In this document: piece by piece, positions 7,899 to 16,907 of the stretch
How positions within the stretch are numbered: the stretch's first letter is position 1
Layout: each line of letters starts with the position of its first letter
Assembly: GCA_038210495.1 (NCBI GenBank)
Contig: JBBQWR010000058.1
Coordinates: forward strand, 1 to 28,532
DNA: 28,532 nt
Direction of reading: 5' to 3'
Origin: JBBQWR01 sp038210495
Lineage (GTDB): Bacteria; Planctomycetota; Planctomycetia; Pirellulales; DATAWG01
The notes under the pieces: generated by a model
The model's database searches: none
Seen by the model: only the letters and a program-made list of their open reading frames with translations
What the model was told of the DNA's origin: nothing
Made by a program: the position numbers and the translations under genes

Positions 7899-9278
7899 TC
7901 ATTCGAAATTGTTCCGAGCTATCGTCATCACGCGCAAATCGCACACGTTCGTGTGAGTCGGTCCCGTCTTAAGTAAACCGCCGGTTGACTTGAAGAAGTG
8001 ATAGGCGTCGTTGCGACGGAGAAAGTCGGACGGGTCGAGCTTGAGGCGCTCGGCGGCGGCGATGATTCGGGCGTCGACGAAGGCCCCGGCCGCGTCGGTC
8101 GGGCCGTCTTCGCCGTCAGTCCCGCCGGACACGAGTGCGATATCCTGGGGGCCCCCTTCGTTCAAAGCAATAAGCGCGGCGAGTGCTAACTGCTGATTGC
8201 GTCCTCCTAGGCCGCGCTCGGATTCGGGGACCAGTCGCACCTTGCCTTCACCGCCGGTAATCAGGCAGTCCGGGCCGGCGCGCCCGCGCATCGTTAGAAC
8301 GACCTCGACCATGCTTCGACCGATTTCTTCGACAAAGCCCTCGGGCTTCGTAGCCGACATCATGGCGGCCGAGTAGCCCAGTCGCTCGGCTTCAATCCCG
8401 GCCGCGTCGACCGCCACGGCGTTGTTACCGATGATCAGATTCGTCACTTCGCATTGGTGCGATTTTGAGTTAACCTTGGGCGATCGTTCGACGTCGTTCG
8501 CTGAGCGCTGTTCGAGATACTTAAACACGCCCTCGGGAATCGCCGAGCGGTGCGGGTCGAAACGCACTAGCACCGTCAGCGCGTCGATGGGCGTGGAGAA
8601 ATCCCGCACGGTCGGCCCGGAGGCGATCAGGTCTAGCGGGTCGCCGGGCACATCGGAGATGATGAGCGAAATCAGCCGGCCAGCCCGACATGCCTTGGCG
8701 AGCCGCCCGCCTTTGATTCGGCTGAGCTGTTTTCGCACCGTGTTGAGCTCGGTAATGTCGGCGCCCGCGGCGCTCAGAAACCGCGTGATCGCAAGTTTGT
8801 CGGCCAGCGTAATTCCGCCCGGCGGCGCGGGTAGCAAAGCGGACCCGCCCCCAGATATAAGGCAAAAGCACACGTCTCGTGGACCCAGCGATTGAACGAG
8901 CGAGAGTATTTTCTCCGCGCCGACGACGCCATCTTCGGTCGGCTCGTTGCGGCCCGCCGGCCTCGCGGGATGGAAATGGATCCGTTTAAGCGACATGACG
9001 CAGTCGGCTGGCCCATTGACCCAGCCGATCACCTGCTTCTCCGCCAGCAACCGATCGCCCAGGATAGTCTCAAGCTCGGCCGCCATCCCGGCGCCTGCCT
9101 TGCCCGCCCCGACGACGACGATTCGCTCGACGGCGCGAAGATCGATCGGCTCTTCGTCGCGGATCGATAGCCAATTACCCTCAATATTCAGCGCCTCGCG
9201 CATCAGCCGATCGGACCGCACGGCGTCCAGCCCGGCCCGCCAGATTCGCAAAGCATCTTCGCGTAGATTCCGCATCAA
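7899..9278 (-). CDS. Glycerate 2-kinase (MOFRL / GckA-TtuD family)
   Basis: Phosphorylates D-glycerate to 2-phosphoglycerate in the cytoplasm, feeding glycolysis. The 459 residues fit the class II glycerate kinase family. Visible signatures are ERIVVVGAGKAGAGMAAELE (51-70), the CFCLISGGGSALLPAPPGG loop near 135-153, TVRKQLSRIKGGRLAK, SDVPGDPLDLIASGPT, LITGGEGKVRL and the C-terminal VSGGTDGEDGPTDAAGAFVD. It is the last gene of the formate-related run: its ATG lies 12 bp after the oxidoreductase stop, so co-transcription is likely. This links glycerate, a product of glyoxylate or serine-type C1/C2 routes, with the carrier and dehydrogenase upstream. Product is 2-phosphoglycerate by family rule; not tested here. 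Confidence 0.93.
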   Translation of the reverse strand: MMRNLREDALRIWRAGLDAVRSDRLMREALNIEGNWLSIRDEEPIDLRAVERIVVVGAGKAGAGMAAELETILGDRLLAEKQVIGWVNGPADCVMSLKRIHFHPARPAGRNEPTEDGVVGAEKILSLVQSLGPRDVCFCLISGGGSALLPAPPGGITLADKLAITRFLSAAGADITELNTVRKQLSRIKGGRLAKACRAGRLISLIISDVPGDPLDLIASGPTVRDFSTPIDALTVLVRFDPHRSAIPEGVFKYLEQRSANDVERSPKVNSKSHQCEVTNLIIGNNAVAVDAAGIEAERLGYSAAMMSATKPEGFVEEIGRSMVEVVLTMRGRAGPDCLITGGEGKVRLVPESERGLGGRNQQLALAALIALNEGGPQDIALVSGGTDGEDGPTDAAGAFVDARIIAAAERLKLDPSDFLRRNDAYHFFKSTGGLLKTGPTHTNVCDLRVMTIARNNFE

Positions 9279-9290
9279 AATCCATGACTC

Positions 9291-11804
9291 TTACATAACG
9301 CGGCTGTAGTCGATTTTCGATACCGGACCGGTAGTCGGCGTAACGCAGATCACGATGTATTTCGACGTCGGCGTGTTGCTTTTTTCGGCCACGCTATCGA
9401 TCGGCACGAGCACGTTGGCCTCGGGAAAATAGCTCGCCGCGCAGCCCCGCGGAATGTCGTAGGGCACGACGATAAACTGCCGGGCGACACGAGTCTTTCC
9501 ATTGTGGTAACTCGTGATATCGACGACCTGCCCGGCGGTCAGATTTCGTTCTGTCAAATCGTCGGCATTCATGAGCACGACGCGGCGTTCGTTGTGAATC
9601 CCTCGGTAGCGGTCGTTCAGACCGTAGATCGTCGTGTTGAACTGATCGTGGGTGCGAATGGTGGTCATGACCAATTGCCCGGGCTGGAGCGTCAGATCGG
9701 GCAAAGCGCTGACGGTGAAATTCGCTTTTTCGGTCGGCGTGATGAATTTGCCCTCTCGGGCCATGTTGGGCAAATAAAATCCACCGGGCTTACGCACCCG
9801 ACTGTTGTAATCCTCGCAACCGGGAATCACCCGCGCGATCAAGTCGCGAATCAAATCGTAGTTGGCCGCCATGGCCAGCCAGTCGGTGCGGCTGCGCGAG
9901 CCCAGCGTCGCTCGAGCCAAGCGGGCGACGATCGCCGGCTCGCTAAGCAGTTGATCTGAAGCCGGCTTGAACCGGCCTTGAGATGTTTCGACGACCCCCA
10001 TCGAATTTTCGGTGCTGACGAATTGCGGTCCGGCCGCCTGCACATCGATTTCCGATCGGCCAAGGCACGGCAAAATCAGCGCCTGTCGCCCGGTGACGAG
10101 ATGAGCCCGATTGAGTTTAATCGAAACTTGCGCCGTGAGACGGCATTTGCGTAGCCCATCGGCCGTGTAGTTGGTGTCGGGCGTGGCGGAGAGAAAATTT
10201 CCGCCCATCGCGAAAAACACCTTCGGGGCGCCGGCGTGCATGGCCTTGATCGACTCGACGGTATCGAAGCCGTGATGTCGCGGGGGCTCGAAACCACAGA
10301 CCTCGCTGAGCTTGTTGAGGAACGCCTCGCGCGGCCGCTCCCAGATGCCCATCGAGCGGTCGCCTTGCACGTTGCTGTGGCCGCGGACCGGGCAAACCCC
10401 GGCGCCCGACTTGCCAATGCTGCCGCGCAAGAGATGCAAATTCACGACGTCTTGTATCGTTTGAACGGCCGTCTTTTGCTGCGTCAGGCCCATCGCCCAG
10501 CAGGAAATGATCCGCTCGGCGTTTTTGATTTCCGTGCCGGCGGCGACAATTTGCGAGCGTGATAGACCACTTTGCTGCTCGATTGTTGACCACGGTAGTT
10601 GCCGCAGATCGTCGGCGAGCGCGGCGAACCCAGCGGTCTGCTCGCTGATGAATTTGTGATCCAGCGCGCTGCCGCGCACGGCATCGTCTTCCTCGATCAA
10701 GAATTTCGCGAGCCCCTTGAGCAGGGCCGCGTCGCCACTGAGCCGAACCTGCAAGAACTGGTCGGCCAGCACCACGCCCGAGCCGAGGACGCCGTTGACC
10801 TCCTGCGGATTTTTGAATCGAATCAGCCCAGGCTCAGGCAGCGGATTAATCGCGATGATCTTGGCGCCGCGCTCTTTAGCTCGTTCGAGCGTCGTCAGCA
10901 TTCGAGGATGATTCGTGCCGGGGTTTTGGCCGATCAATAGAATCAATTGGGCGTGGTCGAAGTCGCCGATCGTGACGGTTCCCTTGCCGATCCCGATTGT
11001 GGGAGTCAACGCCGAGCCGCTCGACTCGTGGCACATGTTCGAGCAGTCGGGCATGTTGTTCGTGCCGAACTGGCGCACGAAAAGCTGATACAGAAACGCC
11101 GCTTCGTTGCTCGTGCGGCCGGACGTATAGAAGATGGCGTCGTCCGGCGTCGCTAGAGAATTGAGCTCGCGGGCGATCAGATCGAACGCCGCGTCCCACG
11201 AGATCGGCTCATAGTGCGTGGCCCCGTCGCGCAGGACCATGGGCTCGGTGAGCCGGCCTTGCATGCCCAGCCAATAGTCCGATTTCTTCGATAGCTCGGC
11301 AACGCTCCATTGCCGGAAGAAGTCGGCCGATACGCGATCTCGGTCTCCTTCCCAAGCAATCGCCTTGGCGCCGCTCTCGCAAAATTCGGCGATGTGCCGC
11401 GCGCCGTCCGGCTCGGGCCAGGCGCAGCTCGGGCAATCGATGCCCCCTTTTTGATTCAAGGCCAATAGCGCGCGCGACCCGCGATACACGCCCATCTCGC
11501 CCCACACGTGCCGCATCGTCTGGACCACGGCCGGCATCCCAGCGGCGTACTTCGCTCGCGGCGTCACGTGCAGCCCGGTGAATTGCTCGGGCGGCTGGGC
11601 CTCGATTCCGGCGCCATGCGTCTCGGGCGACGGAAGCGTATCGGCGGCGCCGCTATCTCCCGTCGCGGCATGCAACTCCGTCTCGGTTTTGACGTCGTTC
11701 TTGTCGGCGACCCAGTGCGCCGGATGAACCTTGTCGATCTCGTTTTCGGCGGCGCCCTGCGCCGTCTGATGCTCGCCTTGCGTCTTGTTATCCACCGAAC
11801 TCAT
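9291..11804 (-). CDS. FdhF/YdeP-family molybdopterin oxidoreductase (formate dehydrogenase-like alpha subunit)
   Basis: An 837-residue member of the Mo-bisPGD oxidoreductases, probably cytoplasmic because no Tat signal is present. After an unusual 80-residue polar head comes PRAKYAAGMPAVVQTMRHVW, then a short Fe-S motif GIDCPSCAWPEP...EFCESGAKA (C124, C127, C142). C258 in DCSNMCHESSG aligns with the Mo-ligand SeCys/Cys of formate dehydrogenase H. The MGD-binding C-terminal domain includes MTTIRTHDQFNTTIYGLNDR. I chose ATG 11804 over an upstream ATG at 11936 because the upstream part overlaps fdhD and GGAGA sits 7 nt before 11804. fdhD lies 49 bp upstream. The substrate is likely formate, but YdeP-type enzymes are poorly characterised. 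Confidence 0.9.
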   Translation of the reverse strand: MSSVDNKTQGEHQTAQGAAENEIDKVHPAHWVADKNDVKTETELHAATGDSGAADTLPSPETHGAGIEAQPPEQFTGLHVTPRAKYAAGMPAVVQTMRHVWGEMGVYRGSRALLALNQKGGIDCPSCAWPEPDGARHIAEFCESGAKAIAWEGDRDRVSADFFRQWSVAELSKKSDYWLGMQGRLTEPMVLRDGATHYEPISWDAAFDLIARELNSLATPDDAIFYTSGRTSNEAAFLYQLFVRQFGTNNMPDCSNMCHESSGSALTPTIGIGKGTVTIGDFDHAQLILLIGQNPGTNHPRMLTTLERAKERGAKIIAINPLPEPGLIRFKNPQEVNGVLGSGVVLADQFLQVRLSGDAALLKGLAKFLIEEDDAVRGSALDHKFISEQTAGFAALADDLRQLPWSTIEQQSGLSRSQIVAAGTEIKNAERIISCWAMGLTQQKTAVQTIQDVVNLHLLRGSIGKSGAGVCPVRGHSNVQGDRSMGIWERPREAFLNKLSEVCGFEPPRHHGFDTVESIKAMHAGAPKVFFAMGGNFLSATPDTNYTADGLRKCRLTAQVSIKLNRAHLVTGRQALILPCLGRSEIDVQAAGPQFVSTENSMGVVETSQGRFKPASDQLLSEPAIVARLARATLGSRSRTDWLAMAANYDLIRDLIARVIPGCEDYNSRVRKPGGFYLPNMAREGKFITPTEKANFTVSALPDLTLQPGQLVMTTIRTHDQFNTTIYGLNDRYRGIHNERRVVLMNADDLTERNLTAGQVVDITSYHNGKTRVARQFIVVPYDIPRGCAASYFPEANVLVPIDSVAEKSNTPTSKYIVICVTPTTGPVSKIDYSRVM

Positions 11805-11853
11805 GACATTGTCTCCGCAACCGACCTCGGAAATCGATCGACTTGAGGGAACG

Positions 11854-12834
11854 TTATACGGGGCCGGTAATTCGCTCGCCGGCGCTGTAGATATTGAATC
11901 GCTCTTCGCGCACGAAACCCAGCAGCGTGAGTTCAAACCGCTGCGCCAATTGTACCGCTAAACTCGATGGAGCGCCGACCGCCGCCAAAATTGGAATTCC
12001 CGCCATGAGGGCCTTTTGCACGAGTTCGAAGCTGGCCCGGCCGCTGACCAACATACCCAGGTCGTTCAGATTCCAAGGCGTCGTCGCCAAATCGCCGGAC
12101 CGACTCGACAGAAACTGGCCGCCAATCAATTTGTCGACGGCGTTGTGGCGGCCGACATCCTCTCGCACCGCCACAATCGAGCCTGCGGAATCGAAAAGAG
12201 CAGCCGCATGCAATCCGCCGGTTCGGTCGAACACGGCTTGCGCTTGGCGAAGGCGCTCGGGAAGCCGATGAATGGCCTCCGCCGATATTCGCGGTCGATC
12301 GACGGGCAAAGAAACAGGCCCCGCCATCTCGATCGCTTCGATCGACGTCTTTCCGCAAACCCCACAGCTAGATGTCGTGTAAAAATGCCGCTGCAGCCGC
12401 TTCAAATCGACGATCGCGTCCGGCCGCAGTTCGACCCGCACGACATTTTGGAGCTTAAGTTCTCCACTTGGCGGTCCCCACGGCAACACTCGTTCGATCT
12501 CGCTCACGCTACGAACGATCCCTTCGCTCAACAAGAACCCCGCCGCCAGTTCGGCATCGTGGCCCGGCGTGCGCATCGTGATCGAGATGGTTCGCTGCTC
12601 GCGGACGTCGTCGTCGTTATAGCCGAGACGAATTTCCAGCGGCTCTTCAACGGCCAAAAAGTCGGACCGCCGCTGGATCGGACCGGAGGCCAAAACTTTA
12701 TCGATCGACACTTCCACAAACGATCTGGGTGGCGGCCCATCGGTCGACTGACGAAAGGGCTTACCGTTCGCACGGGCGACAAGAGCGTCGCTCTCGGCGC
12801 CCGATTTCTCATCGAAAGAGTTCGTCCGATTCAT
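11854..12834 (-). CDS. fdhD: Formate dehydrogenase accessory sulfurtransferase FdhD
   Basis: Transfers sulfur from a cysteine desulfurase to the Mo-bisPGD cofactor of formate dehydrogenases, which is needed for their activity. The 326-residue protein shows EEPLEIRLGYN, the MRTPGHDAELAAGFLLSEGI core, the catalytic CxxC in TSSCGVCGKTS (C157, C160), and the GGLHAAALFD...VREDVGRHNAVDKLIG C-terminal block, then SGRASFELVQKALMAGIP. The ATG at 12834 overlaps the TGA of the small membrane gene (ATGA), pointing to translational coupling. The open frame extends upstream to 12957 but that part lies inside the preceding gene. Its neighbour downstream is its probable client, the YdeP-like oxidoreductase. 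Confidence 0.96.
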   Translation of the reverse strand: MNRTNSFDEKSGAESDALVARANGKPFRQSTDGPPPRSFVEVSIDKVLASGPIQRRSDFLAVEEPLEIRLGYNDDDVREQRTISITMRTPGHDAELAAGFLLSEGIVRSVSEIERVLPWGPPSGELKLQNVVRVELRPDAIVDLKRLQRHFYTTSSCGVCGKTSIEAIEMAGPVSLPVDRPRISAEAIHRLPERLRQAQAVFDRTGGLHAAALFDSAGSIVAVREDVGRHNAVDKLIGGQFLSSRSGDLATTPWNLNDLGMLVSGRASFELVQKALMAGIPILAAVGAPSSLAVQLAQRFELTLLGFVREERFNIYSAGERITGPV

Positions 12835-13019
12835 TTGTGACCAACATTTTGCCCCGCCGCGGCGGGCGCTTGGAACAGCATCGCCGATTTCATGAGGGTC
12901 TGCCATACGCCAAAGGCGAGCGGCGCGCCGACCCAAAGCCAACTCACCAGAAGCCAAACCAACACGCCGTTAGAAGTCGCCTCGCGCTCCGATGGCCGTT
13001 GCATCGATAGATCGCTCAT
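12831..13019 (-). CDS. Small subunit of the OFA-type MFS transporter
   Basis: A 62-residue protein with one hydrophobic helix: GVLVWLLVSWLWVGAPLAFG then VWQTLMKSAMLF and a short Ala/Gln tail. This matches the small proteins annotated as MFS transporter small subunit, found next to oxalate/formate-type carriers. It lies 33 bp after the carrier and overlaps fdhD by 4 bp. GAGG stands 8 nt before the ATG. It probably sits in the inner membrane and assists or stabilises the carrier; its exact role is not known to me. Confidence 0.82.
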   Translation of the reverse strand: MSDLSMQRPSEREATSNGVLVWLLVSWLWVGAPLAFGVWQTLMKSAMLFQAPAAAGQNVGHK

Positions 13020-13052
13020 CGTATTGCCTCGCTAATTTTGAATTGACTTTGC

Positions 13053-14465
13053 TTAACTTGGACGCCCGGCAGCGGCGCCGCGTCCCGCCGCCGGCGGCAA
13101 ACCGGCCATCTCGCGATCCGCTCGATTCCCTTCTTGAAACCGGGCGTCGACCGGCGTGATTGCGAAATTACAAATGGCGCCCACGACCAACAAACCGGCC
13201 ATCAAGTACAGCGAAAAATTATAAGCGTGCTCGCCGGCCACACCCGAGTCCTTCTGCCACTGAGTCAGTTTCGTGATCAACACGGGACCAGCGACACCCG
13301 CCGCCGACCATGCCGTAAGCAATCGCCCGTGAATCGCCCCGACTTGCATCGTGCCGAACAGGTCGCGGAGATACGCCGGAACCGTCGCGAATCCGCCGCC
13401 GTACATCGACATAATTACCACGCAACAACCGACGAAGAGCATGAGGTTATTGAGATTGCCGGTCGTCGGGATCGCGGCATAGAGACACGCCCCCAAAATG
13501 AAATAAATGGCATAGGTCGCCTTGCGGCCGATGTAGTCCGACAGCGACGACCACAGAAACCGGCCCCCCATGTTGAAAAGACTAAGCAGGCCGACGAATC
13601 CCGCCGCGGTGAAATCCTTGACGCCGAACATATTCTGAATCATCGGCGAGGCCTGTTCCAAAATGCCGATGCCGGCAGTGACGTTCAGGAACAGAACCGC
13701 CCAGAGCAGATAGAACTGCGGAGTCTTGATGGCATTGTCGGCCGTCACATGGGCCGTAGTCACTAACTTCTTCGGCTGAGCGGCGGGCACATAGCCCTCG
13801 GGCGCCCAACCCGGTCGCGGCAAACGGACCGTGGTGACGCCATAGAGCATGAAGGCGAAGTAGACGAGCCCCATCGTGATCCAGGTTTCCATCACCCCGA
13901 TACTTTTCGGATTCAACTCGTGATAATGGGCCATGAGCATTTGACCCAGCGGACCGCCGATCATGGCGCCGCCCCCGAACCCCATGATCGCCATCCCCGT
14001 CGCCATGCCGGGGCGATCCGGAAACCATTTGATCAGCGTCGATACGGGAGAAATGTAGCCCAGCCCGAGTCCGATACCGCCAAGCACGCCGTAGCCCAAG
14101 TAGACGATCGGCAGTTGACGCAAGTAGATACCGAGCGCGCCGATCAAAAAACCTCCACCAAAGCAACATGCCGACGCGAGCATTGCCTTTCGGGGCCCCA
14201 CGCGTTCCAGCCACTTGCCGAACACGGCCGCCGACAGACCGAGGAATACGATGGCGATGCTGAAAATGGCGCCGATCTCAGTCGATAGACCCTTCGTTGG
14301 TCGTTCCGGAAAGAAGACCTTCTCCAGCGGGATTTTGAAGACGCTGAACGCATACACTTGCCCGATCGCCAGATGGATCGACAGGGCGGCGGGGGGCACC
14401 AGCCAGCGGCTAAAGCGCGCGGGGGCGATCGTACGCTCGCGATCCAGAATTGACAGCAGCGCCAT
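13053..14465 (-). CDS. OFA-family MFS transporter (oxalate/formate antiporter type)
   Basis: A 470-residue, 12-helix major facilitator. It opens with RFSRWLVPPAALSIHLAIGQVYAFSVFKIPLE, the typical first helix of the oxalate/formate antiporter family, and carries the helix 4-5 block GLGYISPVSTLIKWFPDRPGMATG and GGGAMIGGPLGQ. Later helices include NMGGRFLWSSLSDYIGRKATY and MYGGGFATVPAYLRDLFG. It likely moves a small carboxylate (oxalate, formate or a relative) across the inner membrane. It is first in the five-gene run with a small subunit, fdhD, a formate dehydrogenase-like enzyme and glycerate kinase. GGAG lies 9 nt before ATG 14465. Substrate cannot be read from sequence. Confidence 0.93.
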   Translation of the reverse strand: MALLSILDRERTIAPARFSRWLVPPAALSIHLAIGQVYAFSVFKIPLEKVFFPERPTKGLSTEIGAIFSIAIVFLGLSAAVFGKWLERVGPRKAMLASACCFGGGFLIGALGIYLRQLPIVYLGYGVLGGIGLGLGYISPVSTLIKWFPDRPGMATGMAIMGFGGGAMIGGPLGQMLMAHYHELNPKSIGVMETWITMGLVYFAFMLYGVTTVRLPRPGWAPEGYVPAAQPKKLVTTAHVTADNAIKTPQFYLLWAVLFLNVTAGIGILEQASPMIQNMFGVKDFTAAGFVGLLSLFNMGGRFLWSSLSDYIGRKATYAIYFILGACLYAAIPTTGNLNNLMLFVGCCVVIMSMYGGGFATVPAYLRDLFGTMQVGAIHGRLLTAWSAAGVAGPVLITKLTQWQKDSGVAGEHAYNFSLYLMAGLLVVGAICNFAITPVDARFQEGNRADREMAGLPPAAGRGAAAGRPS

Positions 14466-15047
14466 GGGTCACGACTCCAAGCTCACGCCTTGCGCAAACG
14501 GCAAAAAGACAGCAGCCTTCGCCCTCCGTGAAATGGGCCGGTCGATCGCATACGGGTAGGCGTTCGCGCTTGATCCTTCCGCTGAAAACAACCGGCGACC
14601 GGCGACGACAGAAGTGCCCGGCATTCACTTCGCCGAGCCACGGCCGCCCGCCAAGCAGCCAATGGACATGACCGGATCCATCGCCTTCATTCTAAATACG
14701 GCGAAGGGCGAAACAAGAATTAGCTCGAAATTTTTCGGGAAACGGCCAAGCCGAAGGCTCGGTCCCATAGCCGCGGCATCCTGCTGCGTAGTACCGAGCG
14801 GCTACCGCAGAGCAGAGGTATCGTTGTCGACGACCTAAAAACTCCCACGATCATCGTCCGTTGGGCAGCGGCAACTCACGGGCCATCCGTGTACTGCGCA
14901 GCAGGATGCCGCGGCTATGTGGCGCCCTTCGCGGCTCCCGACCCGCCGGGCGAGTTGTCTTGCGTAATTTTCCCCATTTTGCGATAGTCTGCCGCATTTC
15001 CCGGAATAATTTTTCGACACCTCGAAGTCGCAATAGGCGCTCAATCG
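14466..15047. other. Divergent intergenic region with a large inverted repeat
   Basis: A 582-bp spacer between the carrier operon and the glycosyltransferase. Open frames on both strands lack recognisable content. Its main feature is the 154-bp family A element at 14766-14919. Both flanking genes need promoters here, but I see no convincing -35/-10 pair and no good Shine-Dalgarno before 15048. Confidence 0.55.
14766..14919. repeat. Family A repeat copy 2: 29-bp inverted repeats around a 96-bp core
   Basis: The left arm (14766-14794, starting CATAGCCGCGGCATCCTG) and right arm (14891-14919) are reverse complements at 28 of 29 positions. The core of 96 bp is not coding. Single or paired arms with the same sequence occur at 4854-4917 and 18215-18240, so the arm is a dispersed unit. 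The form resembles a REP/BIME pair or a small non-autonomous element; no target duplication is obvious. Confidence 0.8.
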
Positions 15048-16907
15048 ATGGTTCCATCGGACGCGAAGCCACTGTCGTTAAGTCAGCCCAAACTCTGGGA
15101 GTGGCAGTTGGTTGCGCTAGCGGTCATTACGGCGGCGATCTATGGCAGTCGGTTGACCGATTTGCCGATTCGCGGCGAGGAAACTCGCCGCGCCGAGGTG
15201 GCCACGGAGATGCTGCGCACGGGCGACTGGATCGTGCCCCGACAACAGCTCGAACCCTTTCTGAGTAGGCCCCCGCTGGGCAGCTATCCCATCGCCGGGC
15301 TAATGTGGCTTTCCGGCGGCCCGACGCTTTGGACCGTGCGATTGCCCAGCGTATTGGCCACTTGGCTCACGACCCTGCTGATCTATGGTTATGGGCGACG
15401 TTTCATGACGCCGCTGGGGGCACTCGCCTCCGGATTGGCGTTCGCGACGATGGGAATGGTCTTGCAGTTGGGACGGCTCGCGGAGTCCGAGGCGACGTTC
15501 ACGCTGCTCTTGAGCGCGGCGCTCTTGATTTGGCATTGGGGTTACAGCCGCAAATGGCCTGGGGCCTGGGCGTGGGTCGCCGGCTACTCCTTGGCGGCGC
15601 TGGCAGCACTGGTCAAAGGCCCGCAAGCGCCGGCGTATTTTGGCGCGGCCGTCGCGCTCTATTTAATCCGACAAGGCCAATGGCGAGCACTATTCAACTG
15701 GCGACACGTCGTTGGATTGATCGCTTTCGTGTTGGTGGTCGGCGCTTGGCAGGCGCCGTTTGCCTCGCGAATGGGTTGGCCGGCGGTGCAAGCGATTTGG
15801 CTGGGGGACGTAGGGCTGCGGTTTGAGGACACTCGCTGGCAAACGATCGCGTTGCACGCCCTGCTGTACCCGGTCGGAGTTCTGGTGGCGACGCTGCCTT
15901 GGTCGCCGCTGTTGTCGGCCTATTTCAGTCGTGGATTCCGCCGGTCTATTGCCGACGTGGCGCCGCTGGTGAACTTCTTGTCGATCGCGATCGCTGTCAG
16001 CGGGGCGACGTGCTGGTTGACGCCCGGCGCGAAAGAGCGGTATATGATGCCCGTCTTTCCTTGCCTGGCGCTATTGGCGGGGCTGGTATTCGAGCGGGCT
16101 CTGGAACCGGCCGCCGGGACATTGTTGCGACGTGGCTGGCGCGTCTTTGCGACGCTCTTTGGCGCCGCCGCGGTGGCTTCGGGACTGAGCATCGCCGGAG
16201 CGACCTGGATTGGCGCGCTTCGGGTCACCGCCTTGGCCGAATCAAATTCATTCGCGGCGCTGTTTCTTTCGGTCGCGATCGCGTCCGGGAGCGTGATGAT
16301 TACTAGCGGCCTGGCGACGTCTTGGAAGGGCCGTGGGTATGGGCTGCTGGCCGGCAGCGTCGCGTTCGTCGGCGTGTTTTTCATCGTCCTGGTGATTAAC
16401 GGCATGGTTCGTCTGAGCGAAGAAGCTGGGCCGGCGATCGCCCAGCTCAAAGAGAAGTTGCCGGCAAACACTCGGCTCGTCAGCTTTGGGATGGTCGAAA
16501 CTTTGTTCACCTATTACTACCAGGATCCCGTCGAGCTGCAAAAATGGCCGGCTGCCCCGCAAGACCTCGATCCGAAGTTCGATTATTTTTGCTTCACCTG
16601 GGATCGCGAGACACTGCCCGAGCTACCGTTTGCGTGGCAAGTCGAGGGCGAGATTTCTTGCGATCGACAGCATCAACAGCGAGCCGTCAAGCGAGTGATC
16701 GTGGGAAAGCGCGTCGATGCGGCGCTGGCCGCCGCGGAGCCGCGAAAATTCGATCCAAGCGTGCGACCGGCCGCGTTTGAATCACCCGTCGCGGCAGCAG
16801 CAGGGCCGAAGTCGGCGGCGCCAAAGCGAATGTTCGATCCCAGCCTTCGGCAGGCGTCGTTCCGTTCGCCCGAGCCCGTCGGTAAAGACCCGCCTCAACA
16901 AAAGTAG
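15048..16907 (+). CDS. ArnT/GT39-like membrane glycosyltransferase
   Basis: A 619-residue polytopic protein of the GT-C type. The N-terminal part shows LPIRGEETRRAEVATEMLRTGDWIVPR, the first periplasmic loop of ArnT/PMT-like enzymes with its acidic catalytic residue, then FLSRPPLGSYPIAGLMWLSG and LPSVLATWLTTLLIYGYGRRF. These enzymes move a sugar from an undecaprenyl-phosphate carrier to lipid A, protein or another acceptor outside the inner membrane. About ten hydrophobic stretches follow, then a soluble domain. The C-terminal 65 residues are polar and hold a duplicated motif, FDPS-R-A-F-SP. A second membrane glycosyltransferase starts 20 bp downstream, so the two are probably co-expressed. 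Donor and acceptor are unknown. Confidence 0.88.
   Translation: MVPSDAKPLSLSQPKLWEWQLVALAVITAAIYGSRLTDLPIRGEETRRAEVATEMLRTGDWIVPRQQLEPFLSRPPLGSYPIAGLMWLSGGPTLWTVRLPSVLATWLTTLLIYGYGRRFMTPLGALASGLAFATMGMVLQLGRLAESEATFTLLLSAALLIWHWGYSRKWPGAWAWVAGYSLAALAALVKGPQAPAYFGAAVALYLIRQGQWRALFNWRHVVGLIAFVLVVGAWQAPFASRMGWPAVQAIWLGDVGLRFEDTRWQTIALHALLYPVGVLVATLPWSPLLSAYFSRGFRRSIADVAPLVNFLSIAIAVSGATCWLTPGAKERYMMPVFPCLALLAGLVFERALEPAAGTLLRRGWRVFATLFGAAAVASGLSIAGATWIGALRVTALAESNSFAALFLSVAIASGSVMITSGLATSWKGRGYGLLAGSVAFVGVFFIVLVINGMVRLSEEAGPAIAQLKEKLPANTRLVSFGMVETLFTYYYQDPVELQKWPAAPQDLDPKFDYFCFTWDRETLPELPFAWQVEGEISCDRQHQQRAVKRVIVGKRVDAALAAAEPRKFDPSVRPAAFESPVAAAAGPKSAAPKRMFDPSLRQASFRSPEPVGKDPPQQK

Noticed and set aside
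11805..11936. Upstream start for the YdeP-like oxidoreductase
   Set aside because: The extra 44 residues overlap fdhD in another frame, and a good ribosome binding site precedes the later ATG.
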